Assembly: GCA_965365655.1 (NCBI GenBank)
Contig: CBDUCN010000180.1
Coordinates: 1 to 10,410 of the forward strand
Source: JBFHNV01 sp965365655
Lineage (GTDB): Bacteria; Pseudomonadota; Gammaproteobacteria; HK1
Length of the DNA stretch: 10,410 nt
Direction: 5' to 3'
The translations under genes were made by a program, and so were the position numbers. Positions 1-5,084 of the stretch are shown one piece after another. The notes below the pieces were generated by a model that saw only the letters and a list, made by a program, of their open reading frames with translations, was not told the origin of the DNA and searched no databases. Within the stretch, counting starts at the first letter, position 1; each line of letters begins with the position of its first letter.

Positions 1-624
1 GAGGCGATCGCGAAGCAGCCGCACGCGGTGCTGCTGCTCGACGAGATCGAGAAGGCGCACCCGGACGTGTTCAACCTGCTGCTACAGGTCATGGATCACG
101 GGACGCTCACCGACAACAACGGGCGCAAGGCCGACTTCCGCAACGTCGTGCTGGTGATGACCACGAACTGCGGCGCGGAGCAGATGAGCCGGCCGTCCAT
201 CGGATTCACCACCCAGGACCACTCCAGCGACTCCTCGGAGGCGATCCGGCGCACCTTCAGCCCCGAGTTCCGCAACCGCCTCGACGCGGTGGTCCAGTTC
301 GCGCCGCTCGACGGCACCACGATCGGCCACGTGGTCGACAAGTTCATCATCGAGCTCGAGAGCCAGCTCGAGGACAAGCACGTCACCTTCGAGGTCGACG
401 AGCTGGCGCGCGCGTGGCTGGCGGAGCACGGCTTCGACCGCCAGATGGGCGCACGCCCGATGGCGCGCGTGATCCAGGAGAACATCAAGCGGCCGCTGGC
501 CGAGGAGCTGCTGTTCGGCAAGCTCGAGCGCGGCGGGCACGTGCGCATCAGCGTCAGCGACGATCGCCTGAGCTTCGAGATCGAGCCCGCGGACTCTCCC
601 GCCAACGTGCCCGAGCCGGGCTGA
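1..624 (+). CDS. clpA: ATP-dependent Clp protease ATP-binding subunit ClpA, C-terminal part (5' end outside window)
   Basis: This is the end of the second AAA+ module of ClpA, the hexameric cytoplasmic unfoldase that feeds substrates to ClpP. The reading frame is open from base 1. Visible in order are the Walker B motif LLLLDEIEKAHPD-like segment (bases 31-66), sensor 1 TTN (160-168), an IGF tripeptide (199-207) at the place of the ClpP-docking IGL/IGF loop, the arginine-finger segment FRNRLD (268-285), and sensor 2 GARPMAR (448-468). The protein ends after a short acidic, proline-containing tail at a TGA. The IGF loop and the tight match to the E. coli ClpA C-terminal layout (MGARPMARVIQ, KRPLAEELLFG) separate it from ClpB, which has no ClpP loop, and from ClpX. 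A cysteine follows the sensor 1 asparagine (TTNCG), where E. coli ClpA has alanine. The Walker A motif and N domain lie upstream of the window. The next gene is on the same strand after 73 bases. Confidence 0.96.
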   Translation, partial: EAIAKQPHAVLLLDEIEKAHPDVFNLLLQVMDHGTLTDNNGRKADFRNVVLVMTTNCGAEQMSRPSIGFTTQDHSSDSSEAIRRTFSPEFRNRLDAVVQFAPLDGTTIGHVVDKFIIELESQLEDKHVTFEVDELARAWLAEHGFDRQMGARPMARVIQENIKRPLAEELLFGKLERGGHVRISVSDDRLSFEIEPADSPANVPEPG

Positions 625-649
625 GCCGACGCCGTCGCCCGCGCTGGCC

Positions 650-667
650 GGCGCGCGCGTGCGCGCC
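650..667 (+). terminator. GC-only hairpin after clpA, possible weak terminator
   Basis: Bases 650-656 and 661-667 form a perfect 7-bp inverted repeat with a 4-base loop, 26 bases after the clpA stop codon. The downstream bases are CCC followed by TGTT, so there is no real U-tract. It could slow or end clpA transcription, or be a chance product of the alternating GC sequence. Low confidence. Confidence 0.25.
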
Positions 668-685
668 CCCTGTTGCAGCCATACC

Positions 686-690
686 GGAGA
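686..690 (+). promoter_or_regulatory. Ribosome binding site deciding the start of the MlaC-like gene
   Basis: GGAGA lies 7 bases before the ATG at 698. A second in-frame ATG at 692 is only one base from this motif, too close for normal initiation, and a GTG at 659 has no purine-rich site. The start at 698 also leaves a clean signal peptide. Confidence 0.6.
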
Positions 691-697
691 GATGCCC

Positions 698-1321
698 ATG
701 AGGATTGTCGCTGCGGCCGCGTGCCTACTGCTCGTCACCGCGACGGCGACGGCCGCGCCGTTCGACCCGGCGCGCAGCGGCCGGGACGGGGGCTTCCCGG
801 CGGATCCCTACTACGTCGCCAGCCCGGATCAGCTCATCCGCCAGGGCCTGGACCGCATGACCGGCTTCCTGATGGGTTTCCCGCAGGCCTCGCCGGCACA
901 GCTGCGGGAGTTCCTGGAGATCCAGATCGCGCCCTACTTCGACTTCGCGTACATGGCGCGATGGGCCGCCGGCCCGCTGCACCACCGGCTCGGCCCCGAC
1001 CACCGCGCGGCCCTCACGGCACGGCTGAAGACCCTGTTCCTGGACGCGCTGACACGCAACCTGGGCACCCTCGAACGGCCGCTGCCGCCGGTGGACGTGT
1101 TCCCGGCGCGCCCCGGGCGGAGCATGACCGAGGCCAGCGTGTTCGCGCGGGTGCTGCCGGAGGGCCGCCCGCCGCTGCGCCTGGAATTCCGCTTCTACTG
1201 GAGCGGCGCGGGCTGGCGGGTGTACGACGTGACCGCGAACGGCGCGAGCGCGGTCGGCTACTACCGCCGCTACTTCACCGCGGCGCTGCGCCGCCACGGA
1301 CCCGACGCACTGCTGCGCTGA
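698..1321 (+). CDS. MlaC/Ttg2D-like periplasmic protein (phospholipid-binding family)
   Basis: A 207-residue secreted protein of the MlaC/Ttg2 (toluene tolerance) family. In the canonical Mla pathway, MlaC shuttles phospholipids between the outer-membrane MlaA-porin complex and the inner-membrane MlaFEDB transporter. Residues 1-20 form a signal peptide: a basic start, an Ala/Leu/Val core and a likely cut near TATAA-PF. The family segment FDFAYMARWAAG lies at 81-92, followed by a helix-rich stretch and then the alternating hydrophobic strands LRLEFRFYW and WRVYDVTANG that build the lipid pocket. The usual F-D-F-x-x-M motif is present. The length matches MlaC (about 210 residues). No mlaA, B, D, E or F gene lies in the window, so this is a stand-alone copy whose partner transporter is elsewhere or different. 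It is followed after 15 bases by a phosphopantetheinyl transferase gene, suggesting co-transcription. The family call is firm; a role in Mla transport proper is not shown by context. Confidence 0.82.
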   Translation: MRIVAAAACLLLVTATATAAPFDPARSGRDGGFPADPYYVASPDQLIRQGLDRMTGFLMGFPQASPAQLREFLEIQIAPYFDFAYMARWAAGPLHHRLGPDHRAALTARLKTLFLDALTRNLGTLERPLPPVDVFPARPGRSMTEASVFARVLPEGRPPLRLEFRFYWSGAGWRVYDVTANGASAVGYYRRYFTAALRRHGPDALLR

Positions 1322-1336
1322 CGCGGCGCCACGGCG

Positions 1337-2116
1337 TTGGACGCCGCCGCCCTCGAGCGTCTCGGCTGGCAGGCCGCCCCACCGTGCACCGCGCCGCGCG
1401 TGGACGAGATCCAGCTCTGGCTGGTCGCGGTGCCTCCCGACGACTCCCTCGCGCCGCTGCTCGCGCGGCTCACCCCGGCCGAGCGCGAGCGCGCCGGCGC
1501 CAAGCGGGTCGCCGGGAAGCGCGCCGAGTACGTCGCGGGTCAGGCCGCGCTGCGCACCCTGCTCGGCCGCGCGCTGGACGCGGACCCCTGCACGCTGGGC
1601 TACCGCCGCGGCGCGAAGGGCAAGCCCTACCTGGACGCACCTCACGACGGCTCGCAGCTGCAGTTCAACATCACCCACTCGGGCGGCGTGGTCGGCGTCG
1701 CGATCGCCCGCGGGCGCGAGGTGGGACTGGACATCGAGTGGCACAACGAGCGCACGTCCCCGGAGCGCGTCGCCCGGCGCGCCTTCAGCGCTTCGGAGCA
1801 GGCCGCGCTGGCCGCCGCGGATGCACGGGAGCGGCGGCGCCTGTTCTTCCAGATCTGGACCTGCAAGGAGGCGCTGGTGAAGTGCACCGGCCTCGGCATC
1901 CACTCCGGGATGGCGAGCTTCGGCATCGCGCTGGACACGGCCGGCGCCGCGTGGGTGAGCGCCGCGCAGGGCCGCCAGGCGGGCGTCGAGCGCCTGCACG
2001 TTCATCCGCTGCGGCTGGGCGACGGGCACGCCGGTGCCCTGGTCCACGAGCCTCCGGCCGCGCGGCTGTCGATGCACCTGCTCGCGGGCATGCCGGACCC
2101 GCTGGCGGCGCTCTGA
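1337..2116 (+). CDS. Sfp-type 4'-phosphopantetheinyl transferase
   Basis: A cytoplasmic enzyme that moves the phosphopantetheine arm of coenzyme A onto a serine of acyl or peptidyl carrier proteins. With the TTG start it has 259 residues and shows the three signature motifs of the Sfp/AcpT superfamily in order: FNITHS at 110-115; GLDIEW at 130-135, with metal-binding Asp132 and Glu134; and WTCKEALVK at 174-182, with Glu178. The GAKGKPYL segment at 92-99 is the usual substrate/CoA-binding stretch. The two-lobed length of about 230-260 residues marks the Sfp group rather than the 120-residue AcpS type. The start is uncertain. The frame is closed by the upstream gene's stop at 1319-1321, the first candidate is TTG at 1337, and the next is GTG at 1400. 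Neither has a clear ribosome binding site, so coupling to the upstream gene is likely. No carrier protein or synthase gene is nearby, so the target cannot be named. It may be the general enzyme for fatty acid ACP, or serve a secondary pathway. Confidence 0.93.
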   Translation: MDAAALERLGWQAAPPCTAPRVDEIQLWLVAVPPDDSLAPLLARLTPAERERAGAKRVAGKRAEYVAGQAALRTLLGRALDADPCTLGYRRGAKGKPYLDAPHDGSQLQFNITHSGGVVGVAIARGREVGLDIEWHNERTSPERVARRAFSASEQAALAAADARERRRLFFQIWTCKEALVKCTGLGIHSGMASFGIALDTAGAAWVSAAQGRQAGVERLHVHPLRLGDGHAGALVHEPPAARLSMHLLAGMPDPLAAL

Positions 2117-2310
2117 ACGCTCTCCGTCCGGCACGCCCGGTCGCGAGCACCGCGCGAACATGTGGACTCCCAGGCTCCTCGGGCGGGTCATCGCAGCAGC
2201 CCGCCGCAGGAGCAGCGGACCGTCGCCGCCGGCGGCCCGTCGGATCGTTGCCACCTCTGCGCTGCGCGCCCGCGCGCTCGCTCGCGCGGCGCGACACCGC
2301 AGTCCCGGGA
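2117..2310. other. Convergent non-coding gap between the phosphopantetheinyl transferase and barrel genes
   Basis: These 194 bases separate two stop codons that face each other. I find no convincing gene: frames that cross it lack ribosome binding sites and family-like sequence. It holds a 12-base perfect GC palindrome (2225-2236) and the hairpin at 2265-2293 listed separately. Confidence 0.6.
2265..2293. terminator. GC-rich hairpin between convergent genes, possible bidirectional terminator
   Basis: Bases 2270-2276 pair perfectly with 2283-2289 around a 6-base loop. Allowing one bulged base at 2269, the stem extends by four more pairs (2265-2268 with 2290-2293). Its position between two converging stop codons, 17 bases before the barrel stop, suits a shared terminator. 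Neither flank has a U-tract, so Rho-independent function is doubtful. Confidence 0.35.
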
Positions 2311-3501
2311 TCAGAAGTAGCGCAGCAGCCGGACCAGCAGGTGATCGTCGCGTGTCAGCGAGCGCTGACGATCGTCGCGCGACATGCCGCTCCACGACCG
2401 CGCCTCCACCTCCAGGCGCCAGCGCTCGCCCAGCCGGCGGGAGGCTTCCAGTGACATCACGGCGCCGCTGCCGCCGAGGTCCTGGATCACTCCGGCCAGC
2501 AGCTCGCTGCTCTGCGCGTCGTTGAGCGCGAGCCGCAGTCCGACGAACAGGTCGTTCTGGAAGGTCTGCGGCGCGTGGCTGCCGCGGCTGTCGAAGAGAT
2601 GCTCGGCCAGCAGGCCCACGTCGGTGCCGCGTCCGCCCAGGTTGAACCACGTGAACTCGAAGCCCGCCACCCAGTCCAGGTGCGACGGCCCCTGCCCGCC
2701 TTCGTGCACCGCCTCCAGCTTCCACAGCCAGGCCCCGCGCGTGGCCTGCAGCTCGAGCCCCGTGCGGTGCACCTGCTCGTAACGCGGGATCAGCACCGGC
2801 GAGCCGTCGGCGGCGCGCTCCGCGAGCAGCCGCGGCTCGCGGCCGGTGCCCATGAAGTGCGACAGCGCGACGTCGTAGTCGCCGAAGAAGTGCGACCAGC
2901 GAAGCGCGAGATCCACATGATGCCGCCCGGCCCCCGACTCGTAGCGCGAGCGCGTCCGGTCCACGAACGGCTCGCTGCGCAGCCGCCCGCGCGGCCCGGC
3001 GAAAGTGCGCTCGCGGAATCCGGGCAGCACGAACAGATCGAGCGTGCCCGGCCCCTGGCGCAGCGTGAGCTCCACCATCGGCTGGCCGAGCCGGTCCTCG
3101 CCGTCCAGATCCTCCACGAGGTCGGCCTGGTTGATCACGTCCACCAGGTGACGCGACTCGGTCACGCCCCAGAACACCTGACCGACGCCGGCGCGCAGCG
3201 ACCAGCGCTCGCCGGTGCGGATGTAGAGCGCCTCCCGCAGATCGAAGTGGCTGCGCCGGGCGTCGGCACTGTCCCGGCGCAGGAACGGGGTCACCACGAC
3301 GCCGTGCGCGCCGCCGTCCCATTCGTGGTAGAGCTCCGGGCGCACGACGAACGACGCGTCGTCTTCACGCTGCGCCGGGAAGGCGGCGCGGTGCGCGAAC
3401 GCGCGCACCTCCACGCCGGCGTAGCCCGACAGCTCGGCGGCCGGCGCGGCGCCGGCCAGCAGCGCCAGCACCGCGGCGGCCGCTGCGCGACGGAGCGTCA
3501 T
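2311..3501 (-). CDS. Predicted outer-membrane beta-barrel protein, conserved hypothetical
   Basis: A 396-residue secreted protein, last gene of a three-gene minus-strand operon. It starts with a signal peptide (MTLRRAAAAAVLALLAG, likely cut near residue 22). The mature part is a succession of amphipathic, alternating-hydrophobic strands with short turns, for example VVVTPFLRR, EALYIRTG, WSLRAGVGQVFWGV, HHVDLALRWSHFF and LLVRLLRYF. The last residue is phenylalanine in the pattern L-x-x-L-x-x-F expected of substrates of the BAM assembly machine. The length and strand density suggest a barrel of roughly 14-18 strands; this is an estimate by eye. The segment FWGVTESRHLVDVINQADL, with GEDRLGQPMVE after it, looks like a conserved family core I recall from gammaproteobacterial hypotheticals found beside LolA-like proteins. 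I cannot assign a Pfam family with certainty. No ribosome binding site is obvious, and the 25-base gap suggests translational coupling. Likely role: the outer-membrane end of an export or lipid-handling route. That role is inferred from the neighbour. Confidence 0.8.
   Translation of the reverse strand: MTLRRAAAAAVLALLAGAAPAAELSGYAGVEVRAFAHRAAFPAQREDDASFVVRPELYHEWDGGAHGVVVTPFLRRDSADARRSHFDLREALYIRTGERWSLRAGVGQVFWGVTESRHLVDVINQADLVEDLDGEDRLGQPMVELTLRQGPGTLDLFVLPGFRERTFAGPRGRLRSEPFVDRTRSRYESGAGRHHVDLALRWSHFFGDYDVALSHFMGTGREPRLLAERAADGSPVLIPRYEQVHRTGLELQATRGAWLWKLEAVHEGGQGPSHLDWVAGFEFTWFNLGGRGTDVGLLAEHLFDSRGSHAPQTFQNDLFVGLRLALNDAQSSELLAGVIQDLGGSGAVMSLEASRRLGERWRLEVEARSWSGMSRDDRQRSLTRDDHLLVRLLRYF
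2343..2379. repeat. Direct repeat flanking a short inverted repeat inside the barrel gene
   Basis: The 10-mer GATCGTCGCG occurs at 2343-2352 and again at 2370-2379. Between the copies, 2354-2360 and 2363-2369 form a perfect 7-base inverted repeat (GTCAGCG / CGCTGAC, two bases apart). On the minus strand it encodes the near-repeat RDDRQRS-LTRDD close to the barrel C-terminus, before the last beta strand. Confidence 0.6.
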
Positions 3502-3526
3502 CGCTGCGCGCGGCGCGTCCGGGGCT

Positions 3527-4327
3527 TCAGCGCACGCGCCTGAGCGCGCCGCGATCGAAGTCCGACCGGTCCAGGCCGGTGGCGAAACGGTAGTCGGACC
3601 ACAGCAGTTCGGTGCTCTTGCCGTTCTGGTGGTTGTGCATCTGCATCCGGCCCGGACGCCAGTACCGATCGCGGTAGCGCCGGTAGGCGGAGACCTCGAG
3701 CGTCTTCAACAGCGCGTCCTTGCGGTCGTGGTACTCGACCTTCAGCGGCTGCCACATCTCAGCGTCCAGCCACACCACCTGGCGCGCGTAGCCGGAGTGC
3801 TCGTAGACCGGGATGCGCTCGACGACCATCGTGCGGCGCCCGTCCAGCGTCTCGTCGCGCAGCCAGCGGTAGCGGTACTTCTGCACCTCGTGGGAGCTGA
3901 GATCCTCGTACGCGAACTCGCTGCCCATGAACGGCCCGGACTTGTTGGCCGACGAGATGCGCTTCACCCGCTTCAGCGCCGGCAGGTACAGCCACTGGTC
4001 GTCGGGCTCCAGCGCGTGGGTATGGCTCAGGAACGCGGTGCCCTTCACGTCGCGGGGCTCGTCGAAGACGGTCAGGCTCAGGTCGCCGTCTCCCTGCACC
4101 TCCAGCGCGTCGACCCTCAGCCGGCGTCGGCTCTCCTGCCCCTGCCGGTTGCGCAGGATCATGATCATCTGCGCGCGCTGGTCGCCCCAGCCCGAGTCGC
4201 GGCGCTCCATCTCCTCGGCGATGGCGAGGCCCTTCGCCTGCGCGTCGGGCGGTGGGTCCGCGAGCGCCGCGGTCACGGGCACCGTGGCCAGCAGTGCGCC
4301 CAGCACCGCGCCCCGGCCGATCAGCAT
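3527..4327 (-). CDS. LolA-like 'outer membrane lipoprotein-sorting' protein (RND/MMPL-associated family)
   Basis: A 266-residue periplasmic protein of the LolA/LppX-fold family annotated as outer membrane lipoprotein-sorting protein (I believe Pfam PF17131). Such proteins are half-barrel carriers of hydrophobic cargo and are commonly encoded beside MMPL/RND-type inner-membrane permeases. The start at 4327 is chosen because it gives a clean signal peptide (about residues 1-23, cut near ALA-D). The frame could begin as far up as 4423, but that adds a charged 32-residue leader and overlaps the upstream gene. Family landmarks run in order: the early GDQRAQMIMILRN strand, then FDEPRDVKGTAFLSH, DDQWLYLPALKRVKRI, SGPFMGSEFAYEDLS, and late strands such as VVWLDAEMWQPLKVEYHD. 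These are the most conserved parts of the family. The gene sits 25 bases after the upstream gene and 25 bases before the barrel gene. The usual permease is missing from this operon, so its inner-membrane partner must be encoded elsewhere if there is one. Confidence 0.88.
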   Translation of the reverse strand: MLIGRGAVLGALLATVPVTAALADPPPDAQAKGLAIAEEMERRDSGWGDQRAQMIMILRNRQGQESRRRLRVDALEVQGDGDLSLTVFDEPRDVKGTAFLSHTHALEPDDQWLYLPALKRVKRISSANKSGPFMGSEFAYEDLSSHEVQKYRYRWLRDETLDGRRTMVVERIPVYEHSGYARQVVWLDAEMWQPLKVEYHDRKDALLKTLEVSAYRRYRDRYWRPGRMQMHNHQNGKSTELLWSDYRFATGLDRSDFDRGALRRVR

Positions 4328-4352
4328 CGCGCGAACGCTCGACGAACCGGGC

Positions 4353-4964
4353 TCACTGCTCGCGAGCGTCCGCTCCGTCCGGCGGCACGTCGCCGAAGTA
4401 CGCGGTGCCTTCCGCGTCGACACCGCGGTAGACGGCAGAGCGCCCGGCGGGCGCCGCCTCGTCGCGGGCCTTGATGCGCGCGCGCACCTCGGCGTAGCGC
4501 TCCGCGGCCTCGAGGGTACGTTCCGCGCGCTCGCGCCGCACGTCCACGTCGTGCCGCGGGACGGCGCCCGGCCGCGCCGCCTCTGGCCCCGGCGGCGCGC
4601 CGAGCAGTGCGGCAGGCGGGGCGACGATCTTGCGGCGGTCCAGCGCCGCGACGCGCCCGCGGCGGATCGTCACGATGGTGAGCTGCGGGTCGTGATCCGA
4701 CGCCTCCGGCACGTAGTGCAGCTCGCGCACCTCGGGCCCGACGCTCCCGGAGCCGTACACGAAGACCTCTCCGTCCGGCGACGTGACGAGATCCGGCGCG
4801 CCGGCGCGCAGCAGCACCTCGCTCTCCGGCATTCCGCGGCGCAGGTTGCCGAAGACCTCGAGCGGCATCTGGCCGGCCGCGGCGGGCGGTCCCGGCATGC
4901 ACGTCAGCAGCAGCGCGGCGAGCGCCGCTGCGGCCGGCCGCCCCGTGGTCCCGTCGTGTCTCAT
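4353..4964 (-). CDS. Secreted hypothetical protein with SmpA/DUF2845-like N-terminus and DUF4124-like tail
   Basis: A 203-residue protein that opens the minus-strand operon. The ATG at 4964 is preceded by a strong Shine-Dalgarno sequence; the longer frame from 5021 is not. Residues 1-30 form a signal peptide ending in AAA-G. The stretch FGNLRRGMPESEVLLRAGAP (38-57) has the G-M-x-x-x-E-V-x-x-x-x-G-x-P pattern shared by BamE/SmpA-like and DUF2845 proteins. It is followed by short strands (GEVFVYGSG, QLTIVTIRRGRVAALDRR). A proline-rich break leads into a charged helix with many Arg/Glu (about 138-168), possibly a short coiled coil. The tail VYRGVDAEGTAYFGDVPPDG (178-197) resembles the DUF4124 motif, which often ends in Y/F-x-D-x-P-P. 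No enzyme motif is visible. A cysteine at residue 22 follows LLT, a poor lipobox. Function unknown; a periplasmic accessory of the two downstream envelope proteins is plausible from the operon alone. Confidence 0.75.
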   Translation of the reverse strand: MRHDGTTGRPAAAALAALLLTCMPGPPAAAGQMPLEVFGNLRRGMPESEVLLRAGAPDLVTSPDGEVFVYGSGSVGPEVRELHYVPEASDHDPQLTIVTIRRGRVAALDRRKIVAPPAALLGAPPGPEAARPGAVPRHDVDVRRERAERTLEAAERYAEVRARIKARDEAAPAGRSAVYRGVDAEGTAYFGDVPPDGADAREQ

Positions 4965-4972
4965 CGATCGCT

Positions 4973-4978
4973 CTCTCC
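4973..4978 (-). promoter_or_regulatory. Ribosome binding site deciding the start of the first envelope-operon gene
   Basis: Read on the minus strand this is GGAGAG followed by an 8-base spacer and the ATG ending at 4962. It is the best Shine-Dalgarno match in the window and supports the start at 4964 over an upstream in-frame codon at 5021. Confidence 0.7.
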
Positions 4979-5030
4979 GCTGGCGGCGGCCATCCGAGGA
5001 TAGCGCCTCTGGCGCCCGCATGCGGCCTTG

Positions 5031-5068
5031 CGGCCCGGCGGGCGGGCCGGGACAATCTCGGGCTTTTT
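5031..5068 (+). promoter_or_regulatory. Two mutually exclusive hairpins and a T-run before mfd
   Basis: Hairpin 1: 5031-5037 pairs with 5043-5049, 7 perfect bp with a 5-base loop. Hairpin 2: 5046-5052 pairs with 5056-5063 around the loop CAA, with one bulged G (5060) and one G-U pair, and is followed directly by TTTTT (5064-5068). They share 5046-5049, so only one can form. If a transcript starts upstream of 5031 this resembles an attenuator; if it starts near 5063, hairpin 1 is instead a DNA dyad filling the promoter spacer. GC-rich DNA makes chance hairpins common. Confidence 0.3.
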
Positions 5069-5084
5069 CCGCCCCGGACCGTAC

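Larger units (their letters stand above)
4965..5084. promoter_or_regulatory. Divergent intergenic region between the envelope operon and mfd
   Basis: The only divergent gap in the window (120 bases), so both transcription units should start here. Rightward candidate: TTGCGG (5028-5033), exactly 17 bases, then GACAAT (5051-5056), placing a start near 5063 and a leader of about 22 bases before mfd. Leftward candidate: only a -10-like TATCCT (complement of 4997-5002); no -35 is recognisable. Two overlapping inverted repeats occupy 5031-5063 and are listed separately. Consensus matches are partial, as is usual in GC-rich genomes. Confidence 0.4.

Noticed and set aside
2225..2236. Perfect 12-base palindrome in the convergent gap
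   Set aside because: It has no loop and consists only of G and C. Such palindromes are frequent in DNA of this composition, and I see no second copy in the window.
673..2454. A 593-codon plus-strand frame crossing the MlaC-like and transferase genes
   Set aside because: It overlaps two well-supported genes in another frame, is extremely rich in Arg, Ala, Gly and Pro, and has no recognisable domain or ribosome binding site.
725..3322. A long minus-strand frame through the MlaC-like, transferase and barrel genes
   Set aside because: Its content is low-complexity and changes character where the genes on the other frames begin and end, as expected for a GC-rich shadow frame.
4328..4423. Upstream start of the LolA-like protein adding 32 residues
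   Set aside because: The added segment is rich in Arg, Ser and Thr, sits ahead of a complete signal peptide and overlaps the preceding gene. A secreted protein should begin at the signal peptide.
4899..4901. Cysteine 22 of the small secreted protein as a lipoprotein acylation site
   Set aside because: The preceding residues are L-L-T, and threonine just before the cysteine is atypical for a lipobox. An ordinary signal peptidase I site near AAA-G fits better.
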